Source of the DNA: Pelomonas sp. BJYL3
GTDB lineage: Bacteria; Pseudomonadota; Gammaproteobacteria; Burkholderiales; Burkholderiaceae_C
Reading direction: 5' to 3'
Length of the DNA: 64,000 nt
Assembly (NCBI RefSeq): GCF_027257975.1
Contig: NZ_JANZKX010000001.1
Coordinates: 558,001-622,000 of the forward strand
Shown: piece by piece, positions 44,372 through 53,536 of the stretch
How positions within the stretch are numbered: the stretch's first letter is position 1
How the letters are laid out: each line of letters opens with the position of its first letter
The notes under the pieces: generated by a model
The model's input: only the letters and a program-made list of their open reading frames with translations
Told to the model about the DNA's origin: nothing
The model's database searches: none
Translations under genes and position numbers: made by a program

Positions 44372-46918
44372 ATGAACCAGCCCGAGTCACGACTCAACCC
44401 GCATCTCGAAGCCGCCTTCCAGCGCGTCCGGGCAGCCGCCGAGCAGGCGGCTGAGCGCTGCGCCGAAGGCCTGGGGCTGGCGGCGCTCTCGGCCGGCTAT
44501 GCCAAGCGCCGCGACGCGCTGCTGGCCGCCCAGTACCTGTTCCGCGAGAACCTGCCGAAGTTCATCCAGGAGTTCCAGGCCAGCCTGCGCCGCCAGATGG
44601 CCGGTGAGCAGCGCGACAAGGCCGCCCCCGCCGCCAAGAAGGCCTGGGGTGAGCTCTCGCTGATGGACGATGAGCAGGTCGATGCCATGGTCGCCGCCGA
44701 TCGCATCGGCATGGCCATCGGCCACCAGAGCGAGTGGGAGCTGCGGGACGTCGAATCCTTCCTGGCCGGCCTCAGCTCGTCCGAAGGCGGCCTGGACCGC
44801 AACCCCCTGCGCCCCGAGCTGATCGCGCAGGCCCTGCTGGACGGCATCCACAGCCTGACCGAGGAGCAGGACATCCGCCAGTCCCTGGTCGACGAGCTCA
44901 CCCGCGCCTTCACCACGGAGATGCGCGCCTGCTATGCCGACATCGCCACCCTCTTCCGCAACCGCGGCCTGCGCCAGCAGGACCTGCGCGTGCGGGCCAT
45001 GAACCCGGCCGGTGCGATGGGCGGCATGGGCGGCCCCAACAGCGTGGCCGGCGACCTCGGCGGCCCCATCGGCAACTCGCGCTTCGGCGGCCTCGGGCCG
45101 GCGGGCCAGAGCGGCTTTGGCGGCGTGGGTGGCTATGGCACGCCGGGCTATGGCGCACCCATGCAGGGCGGCGGCTTCGGTGGTGGCATGAATGCGCCCA
45201 GCGGCTACGGCACGGGCGTTGGCGGCTTTGCCCCGGGCTATGGCGGCGGCTATGCGCCGGCGGGCGTGATGGGCAGCGTCGACCCCCAGCTGATGGACCT
45301 GCTGCGGCGCCTGTCCAGCCTGCCCATGCCGGCAGGCAGCGGCATGACGGGCACCCTGACGGGCGGCATGGGCTCCGGCTTTGGCGGCAGCACGGTGCCG
45401 GGCACCCTGACGGGCGGCGCCGCTGGCAGTGCCGGCATGCCCCTGGGTGCCGGTGACTGGGGCGACGACACCGTCCCGGGCGGCGCCCTGCCACTGCCCC
45501 CCAACCTGATCCACCTGCACCGCGACGCCCTGCGCCAGGCCGCCACCGGCTCCCTGGATCACATGGTGATCGACGTGGTGGGCAGCCTCTTCGACCACAT
45601 CCTCTCCGACGCCAAGGTGCCGCCCCAGATGGCGCGCCTGCTGGCCCAGCTGCAGCTGCCCGTGCTGCGCGCCGCGCTGGGGGACAACACCTTCTTCTCC
45701 TCGCGCCGTCATCCGGTGCGCCGCTTCATCAACCGCCTGGCCTCCCTGGCCTGCGCCTACGACGACTTCGCCGAGTCCCCTGGCAAGGAATTCCTGGAGC
45801 ACGTGCGCGCCCTGGTCCATGACGTCAGCGGCGGCGACTTCGAGCGCATCGAGATCTACGAACAGAAGCTCGACGACCTCGAGACCTTCGTCAGCGCCCA
45901 GACCGCCCAGGTGCTGCAGGCCCACGGCGATGCCGCGGCCCTGGTCGAGCGCAAGGAAACCGATCTCCGCCTGCAGCAGCGCTATGCCAAGCAGCTGGCC
46001 CAGAACCTGGCCAAGGTGCCCATGCCGGATTTCCTGCGTGAGTTCCTCTCCCAGACCTGGAGCGGCGCGATCGTGCAGGCCTCCCGCCACGAGGGCGGCA
46101 GCGTGGACCGCGAGAAGCGCTTCCGCCAGTTCGGCCGCGACCTGGTCCTGAGCGTGCAGCCCAAGGCCCCAGGGCCGCAGCGCCAGGCCTTCCTGAGCGC
46201 CCTGCCCCGCATGATGCAGACGCTCAACGAGGGCCTGGACCTGATCGCCTGGCCCGAGGCTCTGCGCAAGCCTTTCATCGGCCAGCTGCTGCCCGTGCAT
46301 GCCGAGTCGCTGAAGGGCCAGGGCCTGTCCGCCCTGGACTACAACCTGCTGGTCAAGCAGCTGGAGGCGGTCTTCGGCATCGAGGCCCCCAAGGAGCAAG
46401 ACCTGCCCCCGGTGCAGCCGGACGAATTCCGGGACACCGAGTCCGGCGAGGTCGACATCGACCTGGCCCAGGGCCTCAACGCCAAGGAAGCGTCCAGCCT
46501 GGGCCTGGTCCAGGAGGCTTCGGTGGACTGGAAGGGCGAGGTCGACATCGACATCACCGCCCAGGAGGCCCCCCTGCAGGCGGTGGACATCAGCATCGAC
46601 GGCCTGCCCTCCGCAACCGAGGAGCCCGAGCCCAGCTCCGGCGTCCTGCTGATCGACCACCTCCAGCTGGGTTTCGCCTACCAGATGAACACCGGCGAGC
46701 ACTGGCGCAAGGTGCGCCTGGCCCACATCAGCGCCGGCCGCAGCTTCTTCATCTTCACCCAGGGCCACAAGCACCAGCAGACGGTCACCATGACCGCCCG
46801 CATGCTGCGCAAGCTCTGCGAGACCGGCCGCCTGCGCGCCTTCGAGAACGCCTACCTGCTCGAGCGCGCCACCGCGCGTGCACGCAAGCAGCTGGCAGCA
46901 CTCAATACCCAGCAGTGA
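44372..46918 (+). CDS. DUF1631 family protein with Gly-rich insert
   Basis: 848 aa, cytoplasmic by lack of signal or membrane segments. The N-terminal (HLEAAFQRVRAAAEQ; LSLMDDEQVDAMVAADRI) and the C-terminal parts (FSSRRHPVRRFINRLASLA; HWRKVRLAHISAGRSFFIFTQG) are DUF1631, a betaproteobacterial family of unknown role sometimes mis-named thymidine phosphorylase. Residues about 210-375 are a low-complexity Gly/Met/Pro-rich insert with GYG and GTLTGG units. A GEVDID motif occurs twice near residues 690 and 725. The last hundred residues may be a PilZ-like signal-binding region, but this cannot be shown by eye. Confidence 0.8.
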   Translation: MNQPESRLNPHLEAAFQRVRAAAEQAAERCAEGLGLAALSAGYAKRRDALLAAQYLFRENLPKFIQEFQASLRRQMAGEQRDKAAPAAKKAWGELSLMDDEQVDAMVAADRIGMAIGHQSEWELRDVESFLAGLSSSEGGLDRNPLRPELIAQALLDGIHSLTEEQDIRQSLVDELTRAFTTEMRACYADIATLFRNRGLRQQDLRVRAMNPAGAMGGMGGPNSVAGDLGGPIGNSRFGGLGPAGQSGFGGVGGYGTPGYGAPMQGGGFGGGMNAPSGYGTGVGGFAPGYGGGYAPAGVMGSVDPQLMDLLRRLSSLPMPAGSGMTGTLTGGMGSGFGGSTVPGTLTGGAAGSAGMPLGAGDWGDDTVPGGALPLPPNLIHLHRDALRQAATGSLDHMVIDVVGSLFDHILSDAKVPPQMARLLAQLQLPVLRAALGDNTFFSSRRHPVRRFINRLASLACAYDDFAESPGKEFLEHVRALVHDVSGGDFERIEIYEQKLDDLETFVSAQTAQVLQAHGDAAALVERKETDLRLQQRYAKQLAQNLAKVPMPDFLREFLSQTWSGAIVQASRHEGGSVDREKRFRQFGRDLVLSVQPKAPGPQRQAFLSALPRMMQTLNEGLDLIAWPEALRKPFIGQLLPVHAESLKGQGLSALDYNLLVKQLEAVFGIEAPKEQDLPPVQPDEFRDTESGEVDIDLAQGLNAKEASSLGLVQEASVDWKGEVDIDITAQEAPLQAVDISIDGLPSATEEPEPSSGVLLIDHLQLGFAYQMNTGEHWRKVRLAHISAGRSFFIFTQGHKHQQTVTMTARMLRKLCETGRLRAFENAYLLERATARARKQLAALNTQQ

Positions 46919-47030
46919 GTCGACGGCGGGGCGGCTGGCGTCGCCCCCCCGCAGCGCTCGATCAGAGCCTCAGCGCCGCCTGAACCGCGCACGTGGGCCC
47001 TCCACCCCTGCCGAGGCGGAGCCCTCGCGC

Positions 47031-48083
47031 TCAGGCACCGCAGAGCTGCCACGCCATCCGCAACGCCGCCCGCATGCTCGCCGGATCGGCCCGGCCCTGG
47101 CCGACGATGTCGAAGGCCGTACCGTGGTCCGGGCTGGTGCGCACGAAGGGCAGGCCCAGGGTGACGTTGACGCCCTGCTCCACGCCCAGGTACTTCACGG
47201 GGATCAGGCCGTGGTCGTGCGTCATCGCCACGACCACGTCGAACGCGCCCGGGTGATGCGGGGGCGCGTGGCGGGCGCGCATGAAGATGGTGTCCGGCGG
47301 GAACGGCCCCTGGGCGTCGATGCCTTCGGCGCGGGCCGCGGCGATGGCGGGGATGATCTCCCGGATCTCCTCGTCACCGAACAGGCCGCCTTCACCGGCA
47401 TGCGGATTCAGGCCCGCCACCGCGATGCGCGGCGCCGCGAGGCCGAAGCGGCGCAGCGACTCCTGGGTGATGCGCAGGGTCTGCAGCACGGCCTCCCGCG
47501 TGACCTGCTCGATGGCGCGGCGCAGGGACACATGGATGGTCACCAGCACCGTGCGCAGCTCCTCGTTGGCCAGCATCATGCGCACCGCTGGCGGCTCGGC
47601 GCCCGGCGCGGTGGCCAGGGCCTGCAGCATCTCCGTGTGGCCGGGAAAAGGCACGCCCGCCGCATGCAGGGCCTCCTTGTGGATGGGCGCGGTGACGATG
47701 CCGGCCCCCTGCCCCGCCTGCACGGCGGCCACCGCCGCCTCGATGCAGCACGCCGCGGCTGCACCGGCCTGGGCGCTGATCTGCCCCAGCGGCTCGTCCA
47801 CCAGCCCCGGGGGCAGGCCCGGCGGCTGCCACACGGGCAGGCAGCGCACGGGCGCGCCCGCGGCCTCCGACGGATCGTCCAGCAGGGCCACCGGGCGGTC
47901 CAGGCCGGCCAGGCGCAGGGCCCGGCGCCAGACGGCGGCATCGCCCACCAGGCACAGGGGCCGGGCGCCAGGCGCGGTCTGTTCGGCGGCCCAGGCGGCC
48001 ACGGCGACTTCGGGGCCGATCCCGCAGGCATCGCCCTGGGTGATCAGCAAGGGCTTGAGACGGCTCATCGCTCGGGGCTTCAT
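47031..48083 (-). CDS. pdxA: 4-hydroxythreonine-4-phosphate dehydrogenase family protein
   Basis: 350 aa. PdxA oxidises 4-phosphohydroxy-L-threonine in pyridoxal phosphate synthesis. Visible: ITQGDACGIGPEV, TAPIHKEAL, PGHTEMLQ, NPHAGEGGLFGDEE, GPFPPDTIF and the late GVNVTLGLPFVRTSPDHGTAFD. The metal-ligand motif usually YHDQG reads THDHG, and GHIP-like LIPVKYL follows, so it has traits shared with PdxA2-type phospho-threonate dehydrogenases. The ATG at 48083 overlaps the stop of the nif3-like gene (ATGA); 48068 is an alternative start. Confidence 0.85.
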   Translation of the reverse strand: MKPRAMSRLKPLLITQGDACGIGPEVAVAAWAAEQTAPGARPLCLVGDAAVWRRALRLAGLDRPVALLDDPSEAAGAPVRCLPVWQPPGLPPGLVDEPLGQISAQAGAAAACCIEAAVAAVQAGQGAGIVTAPIHKEALHAAGVPFPGHTEMLQALATAPGAEPPAVRMMLANEELRTVLVTIHVSLRRAIEQVTREAVLQTLRITQESLRRFGLAAPRIAVAGLNPHAGEGGLFGDEEIREIIPAIAAARAEGIDAQGPFPPDTIFMRARHAPPHHPGAFDVVVAMTHDHGLIPVKYLGVEQGVNVTLGLPFVRTSPDHGTAFDIVGQGRADPASMRAALRMAWQLCGA

Positions 48084-48874
48084 GCAGGGTTGGGGAGGTC
48101 CAGGAACTCGACGTCGAGGCCGGCTTCATCGGCCAGGCGCCGGCCCAGGGCCTGCACACCGTAGCGCTCCGTGGCATGGTGGCCGGCGGCAACAAAGGCC
48201 ACGCCGGTCTCGGCCGCGTAATGGGCCTGGGGCTCGGAAATCTCGCCGGTCAGGAAGACGTCGGCCCCGCTGGCGATTGCCGCCTCGAAGAAGCCCTGCG
48301 CCCCGCCGGTGCACCAGGCCACGCGGCGCAGCGGACGCCCATCGCCCGGGATGGCCAGGACGGGGCGCGCGAGCTTCCGTTCCAGCACGCCCGTCAGGCC
48401 GGCCAAGGTCTGCTGATCTTCGGGCAGGGGGCCCGAGAAGCCCAGGTCCTGGTCACCGAAGCGGGCATCCGACGTCCAGCCGAACTGGCGGCCCAGCTGC
48501 GCGTTGTTGCCCAGCTCGGCATGGGCGTCCAGCGGCAGGTGGTAGGCGATCAGGTTGATGTCGTGGGCCAGCAGGCGCTGCACGCGGGTCTTCATCCAGC
48601 CTGTCAGGCGCTGCTCCTGGCCGCGCCAGAAGAGGCCGTGGTGGACCAGCAGCGCATCGGCGCCGCGCTCGATGGCCGCCTCGATCAGGGCCAGGCTGGC
48701 GGTCACGCCACACAGCACGCGCCGCACCTCGGGCTTACCCTCAAGCTGCAGACCGTTGGGCCCATAATCCTTGAAACGACCCGGCTCCAGCCAGCCGTCC
48801 AGCAAGCGCAGCAGTGCCTCGCGCGGCAGGGCCTGGGGCCTGATCCGCCCGGTCGTTGCAATGTCTTCCTTCAT
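48080..48874 (-). CDS. Nif3-like dinuclear metal-centre protein
   Basis: 264 aa, YbgI/Nif3 (GTP cyclohydrolase I type 2 homologue) family. It has FKDYGPNGLQLEG, LLVHHGLFWRG (metal His pair), LIAYHLPLDAH, FLTGEISEPQAHYA and VAAGHHATERYGVQAL, with all expected ligands. Function of the family is unsettled (metal-dependent hydrolase or NAD-related). The start at 48874 shares a CATG with the htrA start on the other strand. It is co-transcribed with pdxA. Confidence 0.9.
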   Translation of the reverse strand: MKEDIATTGRIRPQALPREALLRLLDGWLEPGRFKDYGPNGLQLEGKPEVRRVLCGVTASLALIEAAIERGADALLVHHGLFWRGQEQRLTGWMKTRVQRLLAHDINLIAYHLPLDAHAELGNNAQLGRQFGWTSDARFGDQDLGFSGPLPEDQQTLAGLTGVLERKLARPVLAIPGDGRPLRRVAWCTGGAQGFFEAAIASGADVFLTGEISEPQAHYAAETGVAFVAAGHHATERYGVQALGRRLADEAGLDVEFLDLPNPA

Positions 48875-50063
48875 GTCCACATCGTCCTCGTCTTCCTCCC
48901 AGCCTGCAGGAGCGCACTCGCCCCTGCGCCGGTCCTGGCTGATTTTCTCCCAGGCCACGACCGTGGCGCTGGCCGGCTACTTTGTGGTGGCCACGCTGAA
49001 GCCGCAATGGCTGCAGGGCAGCCTGCATCCGGCCCCCAGCCTGCAGCAAGGCGCCAGCAGCGGCAAGCGGCCCGGCTATGCGGAGGCCGCCCGCCTGGCG
49101 GCGCCAGCCGTGGTGAGCATCAGCGCCAGCAAGCCCGGCCAGCCGCTCAGCGAGGAGGAGGAAGCCTGGCTGCGCTACCACGGCGGCAGCCCCGACGAGG
49201 ACGAGCCCGACGGCCCGCGCGGCACCGGCTCCGGCGTCATCGTGTCGCCCGAAGGCTATGTGCTCACCAACAACCATGTGGTCGAGAACGCCACCGAGAT
49301 CCTGATCCAGCTCAGCGACGGCCGCGAGACCACCGCCGAGCTGATCGGCACCGACCCCGACACCGACCTCGCCGTGCTGCGCATCCGCCTGCCCAATCTG
49401 CCGGTGATGCGCCTGGGCGAGGCCGACAGCCTGCAGGTGGGCGACGCCGTGCTGGCCATCGGCAACCCCTTCAATGTGGGCCAGACGGTGACCTCGGGCA
49501 TCGTCAGCGCCCTGGGCCGCAAGCAGCTGGGCCTGTCGACCTTCGAGAACTTCATCCAGACCGATGCCGCCATCAACCCCGGCAACTCCGGCGGCGCCCT
49601 GGTGGACACGCAAGGCCAGCTGCTGGGCATCAACACCGCCATCTACTCGCGCAGCGGCGGCAGCATGGGCATCGGCTTCGCCATCCCCGTGAGCCTCGCC
49701 CGCGAGGTGATGGAGGCGCTGATCAAGCAGGGTCAGGTCTTGCGCGGCTGGGTGGGCGTGCAGACGCGCGAGATCACCCCCGAGGTGCTCGAGGCCTTCC
49801 ATCTGCCGCAGCTGCGCGGCGTGATGGTCAGCGGCGTGATCCTCAAGGGGCCGGCGGAGCAGGCCGGCATCAAGCCGGGCGATGTGGTGCTCAGCGTGGC
49901 CGGCAAGACCGTGCAGAGCCCCAACGAGCTGCTGACGACCGTGGCGGCCCTGACGCCCGGCAGCCAGGCCAGGCTGGAGGTGCAGCGCGGCGCCGAGCGC
50001 AAGGCCTTCGTGCTGAAGGTCGGCCAGCGGCCGCGGCCCAAGGCGGAAGACAACCCGAACTGA
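48873..50063 (+). CDS. HtrA/DegS-like membrane-anchored serine protease
   Basis: 396 aa. Ser-rich start, one membrane anchor (SWLIFSQATTVALAGYFVVA), then a trypsin-like protease with catalytic His (LTNNHVVEN), Asp (DTDLAVLRI) and Ser (NPGNSGGAL), and one PDZ domain (VMVSGVILKGPAEQAGIKPGD). A single PDZ and an anchor resemble DegS rather than DegP. It works in periplasmic quality control. ATG 48873 is used; 48861 in frame is an alternative. The stop codon lies in a 14-bp tandem repeat. Its position near tatABC is common in Burkholderiales. Confidence 0.93.
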   Translation: MSTSSSSSSQPAGAHSPLRRSWLIFSQATTVALAGYFVVATLKPQWLQGSLHPAPSLQQGASSGKRPGYAEAARLAAPAVVSISASKPGQPLSEEEEAWLRYHGGSPDEDEPDGPRGTGSGVIVSPEGYVLTNNHVVENATEILIQLSDGRETTAELIGTDPDTDLAVLRIRLPNLPVMRLGEADSLQVGDAVLAIGNPFNVGQTVTSGIVSALGRKQLGLSTFENFIQTDAAINPGNSGGALVDTQGQLLGINTAIYSRSGGSMGIGFAIPVSLAREVMEALIKQGQVLRGWVGVQTREITPEVLEAFHLPQLRGVMVSGVILKGPAEQAGIKPGDVVLSVAGKTVQSPNELLTTVAALTPGSQARLEVQRGAERKAFVLKVGQRPRPKAEDNPN

Positions 50064-50107
50064 GCAACCCGAACTGAGCACCCCGAACTGAGCACCCCGA
50101 ACTGAGC
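50052..50107. repeat. Four tandem 14-bp repeats over the htrA stop codon
   Basis: Units at 50052-50065, 50066-50079, 50080-50093 and 50094-50107 read A(A/C)CCCGAACTGAGC. The first contains the htrA stop. Because 14 is not a multiple of three, the TGA in successive units falls in all three frames. Confidence 0.9.
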
Positions 50108-50136
50108 GGGCGGGATGCGGGCGGAACCCGCCCTTT
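50108..50136 (+). terminator. Weak rho-independent terminator of htrA
   Basis: Stem GGGCGGG (50108-50114) and CCCGCCC (50127-50133) with a 12-nt loop and only three T. It lies between the convergent htrA and tatC genes. Confidence 0.5.
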
Positions 50137-50157
50137 GCCGCCTGCCGGGGCGGGCGA

Positions 50158-50949
50158 TCAGCCCGCGGCGTCCTTGGCGTCCTCGGTGTCGTCGGGGGCC
50201 TTGGTGGCGCGGATGAAGGCGCCGGCGGACCAGATGCCCAGCTCGTACAGCAGGCACATGGGGATGGCCAGGGCCAGCTGGGAGACGATGTCCGGCGGCG
50301 TGATGATGGCTGCGATCACGAAGGCCAGCACGATGAAGTAGCCGCGGAACTCGCGCAGCTTCTCGACCGTCACCAGGCCCATGCGGGCCAGCACCACCAC
50401 CACCACGGGCACCTCGAAGGCCGCACCGAAGGCGATGAACATGGTCATCACGAAGCCCAGGTAGGCCTCGATGTCCGGCGCCGCCATGATGCTCTTGGGC
50501 GCAAAGCCCTGGATGAACTTGAAGACCTGGCCGAAGACGAAGAAGTAGCAGAAGGCCACGCCGATGAAGAAGAGCACCGTGCTGGAGACCACCAGCGGCA
50601 GGACCAGGCGCTTCTCGTGCGAGTAAAGCCCCGGCGCCACGAAGGCCCAGACCTGGTACAGCACCACCGGCAGCGCCACGAGGAAGCCCGCCAGCATTGT
50701 GATCTTCAGCGGCACCAGGAAGGGCGAGAGCACATTGGTGGCGATCATCGACGAGCCCTTGGGCAGATGCGCCACGAGCGGCGCCGCCAGCAGGTCGTAG
50801 AGGCCGGCCGGGCCGGGATAGAGGCACAGCAGGCCGAAGGCCACGCCGATGGCCAGCAGCGCGCGGATCAGGCGATCACGCAGCTCGATCAGGTGCGACA
50901 CGAAGGGCTGCTCGGTGCCAGCCAGTTCGTCTTCGGGAGAGGAACTCAT
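50158..50949 (-). CDS. tatC: Sec-independent translocase TatC
   Basis: 263 aa with six membrane segments. The family start FVSHLIELRDRLIRALLAIG, LYDLLAAPLVAHLPKGSSMI, FLVPLKITMLAGFLVALPVVLYQVWAFVAPGLY, EKRLVLPL and FRGYFIVLAFVIAAIITPPD are all present. TatC recognises twin-arginine signals. Last gene of tatA-tatB-tatC; 35 bp after tatB. Confidence 0.97.
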   Translation of the reverse strand: MSSSPEDELAGTEQPFVSHLIELRDRLIRALLAIGVAFGLLCLYPGPAGLYDLLAAPLVAHLPKGSSMIATNVLSPFLVPLKITMLAGFLVALPVVLYQVWAFVAPGLYSHEKRLVLPLVVSSTVLFFIGVAFCYFFVFGQVFKFIQGFAPKSIMAAPDIEAYLGFVMTMFIAFGAAFEVPVVVVVLARMGLVTVEKLREFRGYFIVLAFVIAAIITPPDIVSQLALAIPMCLLYELGIWSAGAFIRATKAPDDTEDAKDAAG

Positions 50950-50984
50950 GGGAAGGGGCGCCTTCTCGGCTTGTCAGGGCAGGA

Positions 50985-51455
50985 TCAGAATCGCGAGGAA
51001 CGCGAGGAAGGGCGGAACCGGGCCACGCGCGCCGCACCGGACTGCACATGGCGGCGCACCCCCTGCTGCTTCTTGTACCAGAGCGGCACCGCGCCGCGCT
51101 TGACGCGCCACTTCTTGCCCGGGTGGCGATAGCTGGGCGGCAGCGGCTCATAGCTGCTGCCTTCGCCGCCAATGCTCTGCCAGGTCTGGTCAAAGGCCTG
51201 GGTGGCGGAATTGACTTCCTGCTGGACGCTCTGTTCGACGTCGCGCGCGGCGTCCTCGAACTGGCCCTTCATCTTCTTGAGCTCCTCGAGCTCCATCGAA
51301 CGGTTGACCTCGGCCTTGACCTCGGCCACATAGCGCCGGGCCTTGCCCATGAGATGACCGGCCGTGCGCGCCACCTTGGGCAGGCGTTCGGGGCCGATCA
51401 CGATCAGGGCCACGGCGCCGATCAGCGCCAGCTTGTCAAAGCCGAAATCAATCAT
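50985..51455 (-). CDS. tatB: Sec-independent translocase TatB
   Basis: 156 aa. Starts [31 protein letters not shown] (membrane helix and hinge Gly-Pro-Glu), then an amphipathic helix ([21 protein letters not shown]). The charged C-terminus ends with a basic, Arg/Ser-rich tail ([13 protein letters not shown]). Forms the TatBC receptor. 11 bp after tatA. Confidence 0.95.
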   Translation of the reverse strand: MIDFGFDKLALIGAVALIVIGPERLPKVARTAGHLMGKARRYVAEVKAEVNRSMELEELKKMKGQFEDAARDVEQSVQQEVNSATQAFDQTWQSIGGEGSSYEPLPPSYRHPGKKWRVKRGAVPLWYKKQQGVRRHVQSGAARVARFRPSSRSSRF

Positions 51456-51466
51456 CCGTGCTCAGC

Positions 51467-51694
51467 TCAGGACTTGGTCTTGGCGTCGACGTCGACCGTG
51501 TTCGGGTCCTGCGCCTTGTTGTGGCTCACCTGCTGAGCCGGTGCGTCAGCGGCGGAACCGTCCTTCATGCCGTCCTTGAAGCCCTTGACCGCCGCGCCGA
51601 GGTCCGAGCCCACATTGCGCAACTTCTTGGTGCCGAACACCATCACCACCACCACCAGCACGATCAGCCAGTGCCAAATGCTCAGTCCACCCAT
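51467..51694 (-). CDS. tatA: Sec-independent translocase TatA
   Basis: 75 aa. One membrane helix ([19 protein letters not shown]) and an amphipathic helix ([22 protein letters not shown]), the TatA pattern with FGTKKL hinge. It forms the pore for folded proteins. First of tatABC; the hint gene is 104 bp upstream. Confidence 0.96.
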   Translation of the reverse strand: MGGLSIWHWLIVLVVVVMVFGTKKLRNVGSDLGAAVKGFKDGMKDGSAADAPAQQVSHNKAQDPNTVDVDAKTKS

Positions 51695-51798
51695 AGTGGT
51701 CTCCTCAAAAGCGAATAACGGATTCTAGGCGCCTGCCGTGTCAGTCCCTTGCGACTGGACAGATGCCCCTTATTCATCAAAGTTTCAAGAAGGCGCCG

Positions 51799-52146
51799 TC
51801 AGCCCTTCAGCCACGGCCTGGGTCCGCCCATGGCATGCATGTGCAGGTGGTAGACCTCCTGCCCGCCGTCCGGCCCGGTGTTGATCACCGTGCGGAAACC
51901 GTTGCTCACGCCCAACTCCCTCATCAGCTTCGGTGCGAGCACGCTCATCTTGCCCAGCAGCGGCGCATGCGCCTCCGTCAGCTCCACCATGCTGGCGATA
52001 TGCAGCTTGGGGATGATCAGCACATGGACCGGCGCCCAGGGGTGGATGTCATGGAAGGCCAGCAGCTCCTCGTCCTCGTAGACCTTCTTCGAGGGGATCT
52101 GGCCGGCGATGATCTTGCAGAAGATGCAGTTCGGATCGTGGGACAT
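51799..52146 (-). CDS. HIT family (HinT-like) nucleotide hydrolase
   Basis: 115 aa. N-terminal CIFCKIIAGQIPSKKVYED, middle HPWAPVHVLIIPKLHIASM and the histidine triad HLHMHAMGG near the C-terminus. HinT proteins hydrolyse adenosine phosphoramidates. It lies between hisE and tatA on the same strand, as in many betaproteobacteria. The 168 bp upstream to hisE hold no gene. Confidence 0.93.
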   Translation of the reverse strand: MSHDPNCIFCKIIAGQIPSKKVYEDEELLAFHDIHPWAPVHVLIIPKLHIASMVELTEAHAPLLGKMSVLAPKLMRELGVSNGFRTVINTGPDGGQEVYHLHMHAMGGPRPWLKG

Positions 52147-52314
52147 GGTGTGCTCCGATGGTTCAGTCGACTGCCCGGCTCAGCCAGACGTGCCGCGATG
52201 TTCGTTCCAGTTCAGGTGGCCGCGCCGGGCTCCGGGGCAACAGCGGGGCGTGGCCCGGCGCCATCGCTTACCACTCTCGCTCCCGCGCCTGCCGGCCGCC
52301 GTGGTCTCGCCTGC

Positions 52315-52650
52315 TCAGCCCTTGGGCCGCGCCGCAAACTCCTCCAACCCCGACAGCCCCTCGCGCCGCGCCAGCTCGTTCAGCACGTCCGCCGGCTTCA
52401 GGCCCAGGGCGCTGAGGGCAATCATGGAGTGGAACCAGAGGTCGGCCACTTCGTAGGTGAGCTTGGCGGGGTCGCCATCCTTGGCGGCCAGCACGACCTC
52501 GGTGGCTTCCTCGCCGATCTTCTTCAGGATGCTGTCCAGGCCCTTGTGAAAGAGCTTGGCCACATAGCTCGCCGACGGGTCGCCGCCGGCCTCGGGCTTG
52601 CGGGAATCGATGGTCTCGCCCAGGCGGGCCAGGATGTCATTGCCGTTCAT
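52315..52650 (-). CDS. hisE: Phosphoribosyl-ATP pyrophosphatase
   Basis: 111 aa. Second step of histidine synthesis. All-alpha MazG-like domain with [46 protein letters not shown]. The start at 52650 follows hisI by 5 bp. The frame is open further upstream but that part is antisense-like to hisI. hisI and hisE are separate genes, not fused as in enterics. Confidence 0.95.
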   Translation of the reverse strand: MNGNDILARLGETIDSRKPEAGGDPSASYVAKLFHKGLDSILKKIGEEATEVVLAAKDGDPAKLTYEVADLWFHSMIALSALGLKPADVLNELARREGLSGLEEFAARPKG

Positions 52651-52655
52651 CGCGC

Positions 52656-53048
52656 TCACTTGCTGTAGATCTGGTGTGGGTCCTTGAGCACCGGCTCCAC
52701 GGCGGTCCATTGCTGGCCGTCCAGGCGCTGGAAGAAGCAGCTGTGGCGGCCGGTGTGGCAGGCAATGCCGGGCTCGTGGCCGCGCTGGGTGATCTTGAGC
52801 AGGACGACGTCGTGGTCGCAGTCCAGGCGCATCTCGTGCACCTGCTGGATGTGGCCGGACTCCTCGCCCTTGTGCCACAGCTTCTGGCGCGAGCGGCTCC
52901 AGTAGACGGCCTCGCCCTTCTCCGCGGTGAGGCGTAGGGCCTCGCGGTTCATCCAGGCGAACATGAGCACATCGCCCGTGTCGCGCTCCTGGGCGATGAC
53001 GGGCACCAGGCCCTGCTCGTCCCACTTGATCTGATCCAGCCAATCCAT
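52656..53048 (-). CDS. hisI: Phosphoribosyl-AMP cyclohydrolase
   Basis: 130 aa. Opens the purine ring of phosphoribosyl-AMP in histidine synthesis. Motifs [40 protein letters not shown], the metal-binding DCDHDVVLL and [16 protein letters not shown] 53048 starts the family core; ATG 53069 would overlap the NUDIX gene end by 8 bp. The other his genes are outside the window. Confidence 0.95.
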   Translation of the reverse strand: MDWLDQIKWDEQGLVPVIAQERDTGDVLMFAWMNREALRLTAEKGEAVYWSRSRQKLWHKGEESGHIQQVHEMRLDCDHDVVLLKITQRGHEPGIACHTGRHSCFFQRLDGQQWTAVEPVLKDPHQIYSK

Positions 53049-53061
53049 GCCGGCAGTGTAC

Positions 53062-53532
53062 TCAGCCATGGTGGGTGGCCCCCTGGAAGCCGCGCTCGGC
53101 GGCGAACCACTGCAGCACGGGGATGGTGCCCGGCAGCACGGGCTGCACCGTCACCGGCAGCCCCTGCCAGGCCATCTGCTGGCCCTCGCGCATCTCGAAC
53201 TCGCCCTGCCAGTCATAGACCTTGCAGAAGTGCAGGCGGACGCGGGCGTGGGGGTAGTCCATCACCTCGATCTTCCAGGGGTGGGCCGCGCCGATGGTGA
53301 TGCCCAGCTCCTCGTGCAGCTCGCGGCGCAGGGCCTGCTCCACGGTCTCGCCGGCCTCCAGCTTGCCGCCCGGGTATTCCCAGTAGCCGGCGTAGACCTT
53401 GCCCTCGGGGCGGGAGGTGAGCAGGAAGTCGGCCTCGCGGCCTTGCGCGTCGCGCTTCACCAGCACGCCCACCGCCACGTCCACGGGCACGCGGTCGGCG
53501 GGGTAGGCGGTCGTCGTCGATTCGTTCGTCAT
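53062..53532 (-). CDS. NUDIX hydrolase, MutT-like
   Basis: 156 aa. Contains a full NUDIX box [23 protein letters not shown]. The surrounding [13 protein letters not shown] and [21 protein letters not shown] resemble MutT-type 8-oxo-dGTP hydrolases. It starts 4 bp after the DUF815 ATPase gene. Exact substrate is not determined. Confidence 0.9.
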   Translation of the reverse strand: MTNESTTTAYPADRVPVDVAVGVLVKRDAQGREADFLLTSRPEGKVYAGYWEYPGGKLEAGETVEQALRRELHEELGITIGAAHPWKIEVMDYPHARVRLHFCKVYDWQGEFEMREGQQMAWQGLPVTVQPVLPGTIPVLQWFAAERGFQGATHHG

Positions 53533-53536
53533 GGGG

